Below, in pieces: positions 1 to 6,906 of a stretch of 13,105 nucleotides of DNA. Positions within the stretch are counted from its first letter, which is position 1. Every line of letters starts with the position of its first letter. Position numbers and translations under genes: made by a program. The stretch comes from Giesbergeria sp. (GTDB taxonomy: Bacteria; Pseudomonadota; Gammaproteobacteria; Burkholderiales; Burkholderiaceae_C): positions 1-13,105 of the forward strand of contig JAGNUJ010000038.1 in NCBI GenBank assembly GCA_017987055.1, read 5' to 3'. The notes beneath the pieces are model-generated. The model had not been told where the DNA came from. It worked only from the letters and a program-made list of their open reading frames with translations, and searched no databases.

Positions 1-76
1 TGGTGCCGATTGTCGGAATCGAACTGACGACCTACCGCTTACAAGGCGGTTGCTCTACCAACTGAGCTAAATCGGC
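1..76 (-). tRNA. tRNA-Thr, anticodon UGU
   Basis: The minus strand folds as a complete cloverleaf. The 7-bp acceptor stem GCCGATT/AATCGGC is fully paired, the D arm carries AGTTGGTAGA, and the anticodon stem ACCGC/GCGGT closes the loop CTTGTAA, which gives anticodon TGT, reading ACA (Thr). The T loop is TTCGATT. The 3' CCA is encoded, as the window begins TGGT on the plus strand. The T stem has one A-C mismatch, which I recall also being present in E. coli tRNA-Thr(UGU), so I do not treat it as damage. The gene lies 57 bp downstream of sspB on the same strand. A TAGAAT hexamer (minus strand, 91 to 86) is a possible own -10 box, but no good -35 accompanies it, so co-transcription with sspAB is equally possible. 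Confidence 0.96.
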
Positions 77-133
77 GAAAGCCATATTCTAATCGCTAAA
101 AACGGCCAAAATCTCTTGCGCCTGCGTCGGTGC

Positions 134-664
134 TTACTTCACCCGCTTCAAGGCGGCCTTCTTGGCTCCCGTAGCGGGTGGTGGGCGCGGGGTATCGCCC
201 TCGTCCTCTGAGGTCGAATCGGTAGGCACCAAGTGCACCAGTGGCTCGGCATCGACCCCATCGGCGTCAGCTTCAAATCGCACCTCGTGCAAAGGCACCT
301 GAGCCAAGCTAAAGGGCGGAGCCTCAACATCGGTCAACAGATCCAGTGGCGGCGGAAATGCCATGCCTTGGCCATTTTCGCGGGCGTAAATGGCGATGAC
401 GCGACCCACGGGCACCATGATGTCGCGCGGCTTGCCACCAAAGCGTGCAGTGAATTCAATGTAGTCATTGCCCAGTTGCAGCGCGTTGGTGGCGTCGATG
501 CCGACGTTCAGCACGATCTCGCCATCTTTGACGTATTCACGTGGCACCTGCACCGAATCGTCCACGCGCACCGCCAAATAGGGCGTGAAGCCATTGTCCG
601 TGCACCACTCGTGCAGTGCCCGGATCAAATAAGGACGGGTGGTGGTCGATTCCTGTGCATTCAT
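134..664 (-). CDS. sspB: ClpXP protease specificity-enhancing factor SspB
   Basis: SspB is a cytoplasmic adaptor that binds ssrA-tagged, stalled translation products and delivers them to ClpXP. The protein has 176 residues. The globular domain spans roughly residues 9-105 and contains the family hallmarks RPYLIRALHEWCTDNG near the N-terminus, the VLNVG strand, and the NDYIEFTARFGG and VPVGRVIAIYARENGQGMAF blocks. An acidic, proline-rich linker follows. The C-terminus is a short basic tail ending ALKRVK, which resembles the ClpX-binding tail of E. coli SspB (LRVVK). The gene follows sspA by 46 bp on the same strand, the usual sspAB arrangement. The start at 664 is the first Met of the conserved N-terminus; the Shine-Dalgarno sequence is weak (GAG about 10 nt upstream). 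Assignment is by motif recognition and synteny. Confidence 0.95.
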   Translation of the reverse strand: MNAQESTTTRPYLIRALHEWCTDNGFTPYLAVRVDDSVQVPREYVKDGEIVLNVGIDATNALQLGNDYIEFTARFGGKPRDIMVPVGRVIAIYARENGQGMAFPPPLDLLTDVEAPPFSLAQVPLHEVRFEADADGVDAEPLVHLVPTDSTSEDEGDTPRPPPATGAKKAALKRVK

Positions 665-710
665 GGTGCGGATCTCAAAATTAAAAGCAATCGTGCGCTG
701 CTGATGCAGC

Positions 711-1322
711 TTATTTGCGCATGACCTTCTCGGAAGGCGTCAGTGCTTCAATGTAGGCGGGGCGCGAGAAAATGCGCTCGGCGTATTTCAATAAAGGAGC
801 AGCGTTTTTGCTCAGGTCGATGCCGTAGTAATCGAGGCGCCACAGTAGCGGTGCGATGGCGACGTCAAGCATGGAGAAACTCTCGCCCAACATGTATTTG
901 TTTTTCAAGAACACCGGAGCCAACTGGGTCAAGCGGTCGCGGATATGGGCGCGGGCTTTTTCCAGCGCTTTCTCGTTGCCCTTGGTGGCACGCGACTCCA
1001 AGATGTTGACGTGGATGAACAGCTCTTTTTCAAAGTTGAGCAAGAACAAGCGCACGCGGGCACGGTCGACTGGGTCACCGGGCATTAACTGAGGGTGCGG
1101 AAAGCGCTCATCAATGTATTCGTTGATGATATTTGACTCGTACAAAATCAAATCGCGCTCGACCAAGATAGGAACTTGGCCATACGGGTTCATTACATTG
1201 ATATCTTCTGGCTTGTTGTACAGATCGACATCACGGATTTCAAAATCCATGCCTTTTTCAAACAAAACAAAGCGGCAGCGGTGGGAAAAAGGACAGGTCG
1301 TTCCCGAATAAAGCACCATCAT
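711..1322 (-). CDS. sspA: Stringent starvation protein A (GST-fold RNA polymerase-associated protein)
   Basis: SspA is a glutathione-S-transferase-fold protein that binds RNA polymerase and alters transcription during starvation and stationary phase; it has no known GST activity. The protein has 203 residues. The thioredoxin-like N-terminal domain (about 1-80) contains LYSGTTCPFSHRCR, NPYGQVPILVE and YESNIINEYIDERFPHP. The PHP triplet at 75-77 corresponds to the surface patch required for E. coli SspA function. The helical C-terminal GST domain (about 85-203) contains FSMLDVAIAPLLWRLDYYGI. Two Met codons open the frame. I chose the first because AGGAG lies 9 nt upstream; the second differs by one residue. 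The gene lies 104 bp after petC, with a terminator-like hairpin between them, and is followed by sspB. Confidence 0.96.
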   Translation of the reverse strand: MMVLYSGTTCPFSHRCRFVLFEKGMDFEIRDVDLYNKPEDINVMNPYGQVPILVERDLILYESNIINEYIDERFPHPQLMPGDPVDRARVRLFLLNFEKELFIHVNILESRATKGNEKALEKARAHIRDRLTQLAPVFLKNKYMLGESFSMLDVAIAPLLWRLDYYGIDLSKNAAPLLKYAERIFSRPAYIEALTPSEKVMRK

Positions 1323-1336
1323 GGCAAGAGACTCCT

Positions 1337-1374
1337 AAAAAACCAAAAGAGTGGAACGCATGGAGCGCCCACTC
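1337..1374 (-). terminator. Intrinsic terminator or attenuator between petC and sspA
   Basis: On the minus strand a GAGTGG/CCACTC stem (1374-1369 with 1354-1349), with an inner CGC/GCG pairing, is followed directly by TTTTGGTTTTTT (1348-1337). This is the layout of a Rho-independent terminator for petABC. The T-run is immediately followed by AGGAG, the Shine-Dalgarno sequence of sspA, so a transcript reading into sspA from petC must pass this structure. I see no convincing promoter in the remaining gap. Confidence 0.6.
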
Positions 1375-1390
1375 TAGAAACTTGAAACTG

Positions 1391-1412
1391 GGCCGCACCT
1401 GAAGACGCGGCC
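1391..1412 (-). other. Stable hairpin in the petC-sspA gap
   Basis: GGCCGC at 1391-1396 and GCGGCC at 1407-1412 form an inverted repeat. As minus-strand RNA the stem can extend to nine pairs, including two G-U wobbles, around a UUCA tetraloop. It lies 14 bp after the petC stop and has no good T-run, so it is more likely an mRNA 3'-end stabiliser, or the first half of a two-hairpin terminator together with the one at 1337-1374. Confidence 0.5.
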
Positions 1413-1426
1413 TGGCAAACAATGCC

Positions 1427-2182
1427 CTATTTGACGTCTTTCCAGAAAGACGCGTTCAGCTTCCAAGCAAGCACTGTGGTGAAGGCCAAGAAAACCAACA
1501 CCCAGATACCCATCTGAACCCGGCGACTTTGCACCGGCTCACCCATCCACTGCAGGTAACCGACCAAATCGCCAATGGCTTCGTCGTACTGTTCAGGCGT
1601 CATCGTGCCAGGAGAGACTTGCTCCCAACCCTTGAACATGGGAGTGGTTCCATGACCTTCTTGGGTTTCAAAAATAGCGCGGCGTTCACCCTGGAGCTGC
1701 CACAACGCATGCGGCATACCGACACTTGGAAACACCAAATTATTCCAACCAGTGGCCTTAGTATCATCAGGATAGAAGGTGCGCAAGAAGGTATAGAGAT
1801 AATCGGAACCAGTGCCGCCCAAACCAGCGCGCGAACGCGCAATCACCGTCAAGTCAGGTGGATTAGCACCAAACCAATCTTTAGCTTGTTTGGGATCAAT
1901 CGCAGCCTTCATGGTGTCACCAATTTTGTCGGTGGTGAACAAAAGGTTTTCCTTGATCTGCGCCTCACTCAAACCAATGTCGGTAAGGCGGTTGTAACGC
2001 ATAAAAGCCGCAGAGTGACAACCAATACAGTAGTTGACAAACAACTTAGCGCCGTTTTGCAACGCGCCCATGTCGTTGATGCGGTCAGGCGCTTTGTCCA
2101 GCGGCATAGTGCCGCCGGCAGCATGCGCAGAGCCAGCAATCAGACCCAGAGCGGCAACGATAGAGAGAAGTATTTTTTTCAT
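1427..2182 (-). CDS. petC: Ubiquinol-cytochrome c reductase, cytochrome c1 subunit
   Basis: Cytochrome c1 is the haem c subunit of complex III. It takes electrons from the Rieske protein and passes them to soluble cytochrome c on the periplasmic side. The 251-residue protein begins with a Sec signal peptide (MKKILL, hydrophobic core, SAHA near residue 21). The haem attachment motif CIGCH is at 52-56, the probable axial Met is M156 in VGMPH, and a C-terminal membrane anchor lies at about 222-240. I chose ATG 2182 because GGAGA sits 8 nt upstream and the signal peptide starts there. A GTG five codons further upstream (2197) would overlap that ribosome site and add residues before the signal peptide. 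The gene lies 15 bp after petB and is the last gene of petABC. Confidence 0.97.
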   Translation of the reverse strand: MKKILLSIVAALGLIAGSAHAAGGTMPLDKAPDRINDMGALQNGAKLFVNYCIGCHSAAFMRYNRLTDIGLSEAQIKENLLFTTDKIGDTMKAAIDPKQAKDWFGANPPDLTVIARSRAGLGGTGSDYLYTFLRTFYPDDTKATGWNNLVFPSVGMPHALWQLQGERRAIFETQEGHGTTPMFKGWEQVSPGTMTPEQYDEAIGDLVGYLQWMGEPVQSRRVQMGIWVLVFLAFTTVLAWKLNASFWKDVK

Positions 2183-2197
2183 GGTATGCGTCTCCAC

Positions 2198-3634
2198 TCA
2201 ATGCGGCGTAAAGGTCACGCGGGTCGGCACTGGCTTTGGATCACCAATGCGCGTCCACCAAGGCATCAATAAGAAGAAGCCGAAGTAAAACAGCGTAAAC
2301 GCTTGCGACACGCGCTGAGCAACGTCTTGGCCAGCAATCTCACCCCATGCGCCCGGTGCTTTGATACCAAGGTAGCCGAGAACGAAAAAGACGATGACAA
2401 AGATGGCGTACAGATACTTGTGCCATGTAGGGCGGTAGCGAATTGAACGCGCTGGACTGCAATCGAGCCAAGGCAGGAAGAACAGGATGACCACTGCGCC
2501 ACCCATAACGACCACACCCCAGAACTTCGCATCAATCGACAGCATCAGTGCTGTACCGATCAAAGCTGCACCCAAAATGCCCCCCTTGATGATGGCAGGC
2601 ATACGGCCTTTGACTACAGCCAACAGCGCAGCACCCAAGATGCAGACAATCAACACATACATCATCTCAGTGGTAATAGCACGTAGCATCGAATAAAACG
2701 GCGTGAAGTACCACACTGGGGCAATGTGCGCAGGCGTCTTCAATGGGTCAGCTGGAATGAAGTTGTTGTACTCCAAAAAGTAGCCACCAAATTCAGGCGC
2801 AAAAAAGATCACCGCTGTGAAAGCCATCAGGAACATCGAAACGCCCATGATGTCGTGCACCGTGTAGTAAGGATGAAAGGGAATGCCGTCAAGCGGATGT
2901 CCGTTGGCATCTTTGGGAGCGTTAGGCCCCTTAATTTCAATACCATCAGGGTTGTTGGAGCCAACGTCGTGCAGCGCTAACAAGTGGGCCACAACCAAGC
3001 CAATCAGCACCAGCGGCACGGCGATCACGTGGAAGCTGAAGAAGCGATTAAGCGTTGCGTCACCCACCACATAGTCACCACGAATCAGCAAAGCCAAGTC
3101 AGGACCGATGAAGGGAATCGCAGCGAACAGGTTCACGATAACCTGAGCGCCCCAGTACGACATCTGACCCCAAGGCAGCAAGTAGCCCATAAAGGCTTCG
3201 GCCATCAGGGCGAGGAAAATCGCACAGCCAAAAATCCACACCAACTCACGCGGTTTGCGGTAGCTGCCGTACATCAGGCCGCGGAACATGTGTAGATAAA
3301 CAACGACGAAGAACGCTGAGGCACCAGTAGAGTGCATGTAGCGAATCAACCAGCCCCAAGGGACATCGCGCATGATGTACTCGACCGATTCGAACGCTTT
3401 GGCAGCGTCGGGCTTGTAGTGCATCACCAGAAAAATACCGGTAACGATTTGGATCACCAACACCAACAGGGCGAGGGAACCAAAGATGTACCAGAAGTTG
3501 AAATTCTTCGGAGCATAGTACTCCGACATATGGACGCGGTAAGCATCGAATGCCGTCGGGAAGCGGTTTTCAAACCAGTTGGTGAGTTTGGCACCCCCGG
3601 ATGCATTAGGGGAAATTTCCTTGAATTCGGCCAT
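2198..3634 (-). CDS. petB: Ubiquinol-cytochrome c reductase, cytochrome b subunit
   Basis: Cytochrome b is the multi-pass core of complex III and holds the two b haems and both quinone sites. The 478-residue protein carries haem ligands H101 and H115 in helix B, and H202 and H217 in helix D. The second pair has 14 intervening residues and the first 13. The Qo-site motif usually written PEWY reads PVWY here (306-309). The sequence is rich in membrane helices to about residue 460, and the extra C-terminal helices make it longer than the mitochondrial form, as in other proteobacteria. I chose ATG 3634 because GAGGGA precedes it by 7 nt, the conserved N-terminus begins there, and it lies 11 bp after the petA stop. 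The reading frame is open to 3784, but that would overlap petA by more than 130 bp. Confidence 0.97.
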   Translation of the reverse strand: MAEFKEISPNASGGAKLTNWFENRFPTAFDAYRVHMSEYYAPKNFNFWYIFGSLALLVLVIQIVTGIFLVMHYKPDAAKAFESVEYIMRDVPWGWLIRYMHSTGASAFFVVVYLHMFRGLMYGSYRKPRELVWIFGCAIFLALMAEAFMGYLLPWGQMSYWGAQVIVNLFAAIPFIGPDLALLIRGDYVVGDATLNRFFSFHVIAVPLVLIGLVVAHLLALHDVGSNNPDGIEIKGPNAPKDANGHPLDGIPFHPYYTVHDIMGVSMFLMAFTAVIFFAPEFGGYFLEYNNFIPADPLKTPAHIAPVWYFTPFYSMLRAITTEMMYVLIVCILGAALLAVVKGRMPAIIKGGILGAALIGTALMLSIDAKFWGVVVMGGAVVILFFLPWLDCSPARSIRYRPTWHKYLYAIFVIVFFVLGYLGIKAPGAWGEIAGQDVAQRVSQAFTLFYFGFFLLMPWWTRIGDPKPVPTRVTFTPH

Positions 3635-3645
3635 AGTGCAGTCCC

Positions 3646-4245
3646 TCAAGCTTTCTTGTCTTCGCCGATAAGCAGGCGCGAATCTGACAAGTAGACGTGC
3701 GGTGGCACCTCCAAATTGTCTGGCGAGGGCTTGTTCTTGTAGACGCGTCCAGCCATGTCGAAGGTCGAACCGTGGCAGGGGCACAAAAAGCCACCTTTCC
3801 AGTCGTCGGGCAGCGACGGCTGCGGGCCTTCAGAAAATTTGTCGGAAGGCGAGCAGCCCAGATGCGGGCAAATACCCACAGCCACGAGGATTTCGGGCTT
3901 GATCGAGCGGTGCTCGTTGCGGGCGTATTCGGGCGTGAATTCAGCCGGATTGCGCTTGGACTCGGGATCGGCCAGCTGGCCATCCAGTGTGGGCAAAATC
4001 TCTAACTGTTCGGGCGTGCGTTTGACGATCCAGACGGGCTTGCCGCGCCATTCCACGGTAATTTTTTCACCGGGCTTGAGAGCGGAAATATCCACTTCGA
4101 CGGCAGCGCCGGCGGCCTTGGCCTTCTCGGAGGGTTGGAAAGAACTTACGAAAGGCACGGCGGTTGCCACGCCGCCCACTGCGCCCGCACAGCCGGTCGC
4201 GATCAGCCACGTCCGCTTACTGGAGTCGATTGGATTGTCACTCAT
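3646..4245 (-). CDS. petA: Ubiquinol-cytochrome c reductase, Rieske iron-sulfur subunit
   Basis: The Rieske protein is the 2Fe-2S subunit of complex III and carries electrons from ubiquinol to cytochrome c1. The 199-residue protein has an N-terminal membrane anchor (about 13-36). The cluster motifs are CPHLGC (126-131) and CPCHGS (155-160). By family precedent C126, H128, C155 and H158 hold the cluster, and C131-C157 form the disulfide. Rieske proteins are typical Tat substrates; the signal here reads SSKRTWL, with Lys-Arg where a twin Arg is usual. The tat operon is in the same window. The start at 4245 has GAGGAT upstream. It is the first gene of petABC and diverges from mscL. Confidence 0.97.
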   Translation of the reverse strand: MSDNPIDSSKRTWLIATGCAGAVGGVATAVPFVSSFQPSEKAKAAGAAVEVDISALKPGEKITVEWRGKPVWIVKRTPEQLEILPTLDGQLADPESKRNPAEFTPEYARNEHRSIKPEILVAVGICPHLGCSPSDKFSEGPQPSLPDDWKGGFLCPCHGSTFDMAGRVYKNKPSPDNLEVPPHVYLSDSRLLIGEDKKA

Positions 4246-4291
4246 GGGGGATCCTCGATGTACATCGCTAGGGTTGGGGAGACAGCCTCAA

Positions 4292-4297
4292 ATTGTA
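4292..4297 (-). promoter_or_regulatory. Candidate -10 box for petABC
   Basis: Minus-strand TACAAT differs from the consensus TATAAT at one base and sits about 47 nt upstream of the petA start, preceded by CCGC. No strong -35 lies 16-18 nt upstream (the best is TGCAAG), so activation or an atypical promoter is possible. For mscL on the other strand I see only TTGACG (4373), which is too close to the mscL ribosome site to be used easily. Confidence 0.4.
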
Positions 4298-4415
4298 GCG
4301 GAGTGAATAGGGACTCTTGCATTTTGTACAAACGCACTGATCTCACACCCGTTTTCAGCGCGTTAACCCTGATTGACGGATACTTCGCAAATTAATCACT
4401 TAGGGAGAATTTTGG

Positions 4416-4844
4416 ATGAGAATGCTGCAAGAATTTAAGGAATTTGCCATCAAGGGCAATGCGATGGATCTGGCCGTGGGCGTGATCATTGGCGCTGCAT
4501 TTGGCAAAATTGTCGACTCCATTGTCAAAGACCTGATCATGCCGCTGGCCGGCTTGGTTTTTGGCAAGCTCGATTTTTCTAACTTATTTGTAGTCTTGGG
4601 CAAAGTGCCACCCGATACAGCCATGACGCTGGATGCCCTCAAAACCGCAGGCGTGCCGGTATTTGCTTATGGCAGCTTCATCACGGTGGCAGTCAATTTT
4701 GTGATTTTGGCGTTCATCATTTTCATGATGGTGCGCCAAATCAACCGCTTCAAGCGCGCCGAGCCAGCAGCGCCTGAAGTTGCACCAGCAACGCCTGAAG
4801 ACATCGCTTTGCTGCGCGAAATCCGCGACAGCCTCAAGCGCTAA
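4416..4844 (+). CDS. mscL: Large-conductance mechanosensitive channel MscL
   Basis: MscL is an inner-membrane homopentamer that opens under membrane tension and releases solutes during hypo-osmotic shock. The 142-residue protein has the normal family length. The N-terminal amphipathic segment ([20 protein letters not shown]) leads into pore helix TM1 (about 17-45, with the small-residue pattern [15 protein letters not shown]). A periplasmic loop spans about 50-84, TM2 about 85-107 ([20 protein letters not shown]), and the C-terminal bundle helix is [19 protein letters not shown] lies 8 nt before ATG 4416; a second Met two codons later is less well placed. The gene is divergent from petA across 170 bp and convergent with pdxA, from which it is separated by 49 bp. 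Confidence 0.97.
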   Translation: MRMLQEFKEFAIKGNAMDLAVGVIIGAAFGKIVDSIVKDLIMPLAGLVFGKLDFSNLFVVLGKVPPDTAMTLDALKTAGVPVFAYGSFITVAVNFVILAFIIFMMVRQINRFKRAEPAAPEVAPATPEDIALLREIRDSLKR

Positions 4845-4847
4845 TTT

Positions 4848-4883
4848 AATAGCTGCTAGCGCACGTATCTATTGGGCTGGCGG
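4848..4883 (+). repeat. Dispersed intergenic repeat, copy 1 (3' half degenerate)
   Basis: This copy starts AATAGCTGCTAGCGCACGTA, 19 of 20 bases identical to copy 3 at 8089. Its 3' half has drifted (TCTATTGGGCTGGCGGC in place of TTTAAAGGGCTAGAGGC). It fills the gap between mscL and pdxA. The following GGCGCTTTT/AAAACGCC pairing (4881 to about 4903) could serve as a terminator and overlaps the pdxA stop codon. Confidence 0.6.
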
Positions 4884-4893
4884 CGCTTTTCAT

Positions 4894-5952
4894 TCAAAAC
4901 GCCAGCTTGCGGGCCATGCGCACAGCTTCCACCAAGCTAGATGCATCGGCTACGCCTTGGCCGGCAATATCAAACGCTGTGCCGTGATCGGGGCTGGTGC
5001 GCACCAGTGGCAAACCCAACGTGACATTGACACCCTTGTCCACGCCCAGATACTTGACCGGAATCAATCCTTGGTCGTGGTACATGGCCAGCACCACATC
5101 AAATTCACCCGGTTTAGCCGCCGTATGGCGAGCGCGCATAAACACCGTGTCAGGTGCCAATGGGTCAGTCACGTCCAAGCCCTGTAAACGCGCTTGCGCT
5201 ATGGCTGGGGCAATCACCTCGAGTTCTTCGCGGCCAAACAAACCGCCTTCGCCGGCGTGCGGATTGAGTCCAGCCACGGCAATGCGCGGCGCGCGCCCCA
5301 AGCTGCGCCGCAACGCGGCATCCGTAATCAATAAAGTCTGCAATACGTTGTCGAAAGTGACCGCCTCCAGCGCCGCCCGCAGCGACATATGGATGCTGAC
5401 GAGTACGGTGCGCAGCTCCTCGCTGGCTAGCATCATGCGCACCGGCATCTCGGCCAGCGTGACGCCGCGCCACGCAGCCGCTTGGGCTTGCAGCAGCTCG
5501 GTGTGACCGGGGTAATCGACGCCGGCGGCGTGCAGCGCTTCTTTGTGCAGCGGGGCGGTTACTAAGCCAGCAATCTCGCCGCGCAACGCCGCCTGCGCCG
5601 CCCAAACCACACATTGCGCTGCGGCTTGGCCGGCCTCGGCGCTGATGCATCCAAACGGCTGCGCCGCCGCAATGCCATCCAACTGCAGCACGGGGATGCA
5701 GCGCGGCGGCGCAGTCAAAGCCTCGGCAGGTGTGCTGATCAGCGCTACCGGCAGTGACGGCTGGCCGGGGCGCTCAATGCACTGCGCAGCGCGGCGCAGC
5801 GTGGCCACCTCGCCTACCACAAAACAACCGCGCAAATCCTCAGGTGCATCACGAAACGCTTTGGCAATGATTTCGGGGCCGATGCCGGCACTGTCGCCTT
5901 GGGTGATAGCGATGGTTGCCTCATTGGCCAGAGCGGGGGCTAACAGCGTCAT
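4894..5952 (-). CDS. pdxA: 4-hydroxythreonine-4-phosphate dehydrogenase PdxA
   Basis: PdxA oxidises 4-phosphohydroxy-L-threonine with NAD(P); the product is decarboxylated and condensed by PdxJ to form the pyridoxine phosphate ring. The enzyme is a cytoplasmic dimer that needs a divalent metal. The 352-residue protein opens with the family signature as GDSAGIGPE (19-27; more often GDPAGIGPE). Further signatures are PGHTELL (H150), GLNPHAGEGG (H232) and MYHDQGLIPVKY (H292). H188, H232 and H292 match the three metal-binding histidines of E. coli PdxA. The C-terminal block TSPDHGTAFDIAG is intact. ATG 5952 has AAGGA 7 nt upstream. It lies downstream of the NIF3 gene, separated by 116 bp containing repeat copy 2. 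It is one of the more GC-rich genes here, without signs of transfer. Confidence 0.96.
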   Translation of the reverse strand: MTLLAPALANEATIAITQGDSAGIGPEIIAKAFRDAPEDLRGCFVVGEVATLRRAAQCIERPGQPSLPVALISTPAEALTAPPRCIPVLQLDGIAAAQPFGCISAEAGQAAAQCVVWAAQAALRGEIAGLVTAPLHKEALHAAGVDYPGHTELLQAQAAAWRGVTLAEMPVRMMLASEELRTVLVSIHMSLRAALEAVTFDNVLQTLLITDAALRRSLGRAPRIAVAGLNPHAGEGGLFGREELEVIAPAIAQARLQGLDVTDPLAPDTVFMRARHTAAKPGEFDVVLAMYHDQGLIPVKYLGVDKGVNVTLGLPLVRTSPDHGTAFDIAGQGVADASSLVEAVRMARKLAF

Positions 5953-5991
5953 AAAACAGTCCTTGAGCAGCTAATGCATGAGTATTTCATA

Positions 5992-6037
5992 GTCAAATAG
6001 GCCTCTAGCCCTTTAAATACGTGCGCTATAAGCTATT
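5992..6037 (-). repeat. Dispersed intergenic repeat, copy 2
   Basis: Read on the minus strand this begins AATAGCTTATAGCGCACGTA, continues TTTAAAGGGCTAGAGG and ends CCTATTTGAC. The central 22 bases, from GCGCACGT to GCTAGAGG, match copy 3 except at the first position. The ends AATAGC and CTATT are mutually inverted. It sits between NIF3 and pdxA and ends in TTGACT, a -35-like hexamer facing pdxA with no clear -10. Between the NIF3 stop and this repeat a small TAGCA-AAAA-TGCTA hairpin (6044-6057) may act as a weak terminator. Confidence 0.75.
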
Positions 6038-6068
6038 TAATCAATAGCAAAAATGCTACTCTTTCACA

Positions 6069-6827
6069 TCAAGCCGGGTTATCGATATCGATAAACAGAT
6101 GGCTAATGCCGTGCTCGTTGGCCACCTGTGCGGCGGCGCCGGGGGCGCCGTAGCGCTCGGTGGCGTGGTGGCCAGCAGCGATAAAGGCGACGCCCATTTC
6201 GCGCGCTAAATGGGCTTGGGACTCGGAGATTTCGCCAGTAACAAACAGCTCAGCGCCGGCGGCAATGGCCGCTTCAAAGTAGCTTTGCGCGCCGCCTGAA
6301 CACCACGCTACGCGCTGCACTGGCCGCGCGGCGTTATCGGCCGACTGCACCAGCGTGACCGCGCGCCCCAGCAGCCGCTCCAGCTGCTGCGCCACAGCTT
6401 GTGCGTTGGCATAGGGCGCGCTGGCGATGCAGCCCAAGTCTTGCTCGCCAAAATGCGCGTCCGCCAACCAGCCCAGCCGCTGACCGAGTTGCGCGTTATT
6501 GCCCCACTGCGGGTGCGCATCCAGCGGCAAGTGGTAGGCAAACAGGTTGATATCGTGCGCCAGCAAGCGCTGCAGGCGCTGCTTCATCCAGCCAGTCACG
6601 CGCCCGTCTTGGCCGCGCCAAAACAGGCCGTGGTGGACAAAAATGGCGTCAGCGCGCTCGGCAATCGCCGCGTCAATCAGCGCTTGGCTGGCGGTGACGC
6701 CGCTGACCAAGCGCTCAATGCGCGGCTTGCCCTCCACTTGCAGGCCGTTGGGGCCGTAGTCTTTAAAGCGTTCGGGTTGCAGCAGCGCATCAAAGGCGCG
6801 CAGCAGGGTGTCTCGGTGGGTATGCAT
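6069..6827 (-). CDS. NIF3/YbgI-family dinuclear metal-centre protein
   Basis: NIF3-family proteins form toroidal hexamers with a dinuclear metal site. They are often labelled GTP cyclohydrolase 1 type 2, but the cellular role is not settled. The 252-residue protein matches the length of E. coli YbgI. Visible signatures are YGPNGLQVEG (24-33), FVHHGLFW with metal ligands H65 and H66, AYHLPLDAH (H99, D103), FVTGEIS (195-201) and AGHHATERYG (H220, H221, E224), so the metal-binding set is complete. I chose ATG 6827, where the family homology starts. The frame is open to 6908, but that would cross the divergent protease start. The Shine-Dalgarno sequence is weak. It is divergent from the HtrA gene across 79 bp and upstream of pdxA. 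Confidence 0.9.
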   Translation of the reverse strand: MHTHRDTLLRAFDALLQPERFKDYGPNGLQVEGKPRIERLVSGVTASQALIDAAIAERADAIFVHHGLFWRGQDGRVTGWMKQRLQRLLAHDINLFAYHLPLDAHPQWGNNAQLGQRLGWLADAHFGEQDLGCIASAPYANAQAVAQQLERLLGRAVTLVQSADNAARPVQRVAWCSGGAQSYFEAAIAAGAELFVTGEISESQAHLAREMGVAFIAAGHHATERYGAPGAAAQVANEHGISHLFIDIDNPA

Positions 6828-6906
6828 GGCTTTATTGTCCACACTGCGCGAGCGTAGCGCTTGCGCGACAATGGCCGCCCACTCAGGCTTAACGATTGTC
6901 CACCCC
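6828..6906. promoter_or_regulatory. Divergent NIF3/HtrA control region with inverted repeat
   Basis: This 79-bp gap must hold the start signals of both divergent genes. It contains an imperfect inverted repeat, GCGCGAGCGTAGCGCTTGCGC, at 6846-6866, with arms that pair except for one G-T position. It also has two direct copies of ATTGTCCAC (6834-6842 and 6895-6903) and an inverted GACAAT between them. I find no consensus -35/-10 pair on either strand and no Shine-Dalgarno sequence before the HtrA start. Confidence 0.35.

Noticed and set aside
2183..2197. GTG start five codons upstream for cytochrome c1.
   Set aside because: The GTG lies against the ribosome-binding GGAGA used by ATG 2182, and the signal peptide begins at that ATG.
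1529..2272. Plus-strand 247-codon open frame opposite petC and the end of petB.
   Set aside because: It is a shadow of petC, which has an intact haem motif, signal peptide and anchor; the opposite frame has no coherent domain.
3635..3784. 50-codon N-terminal extension of cytochrome b.
   Set aside because: It would overlap petA deeply. The conserved start MAEFKEISPN at 3634 has a good ribosome site and correct spacing after petA.
4373..4401. TTGACG as the -35 of an mscL promoter.
   Set aside because: A matching -10 would fall on TCACTT right at the mscL ribosome site, leaving almost no leader, and its fit to TATAAT is poor.
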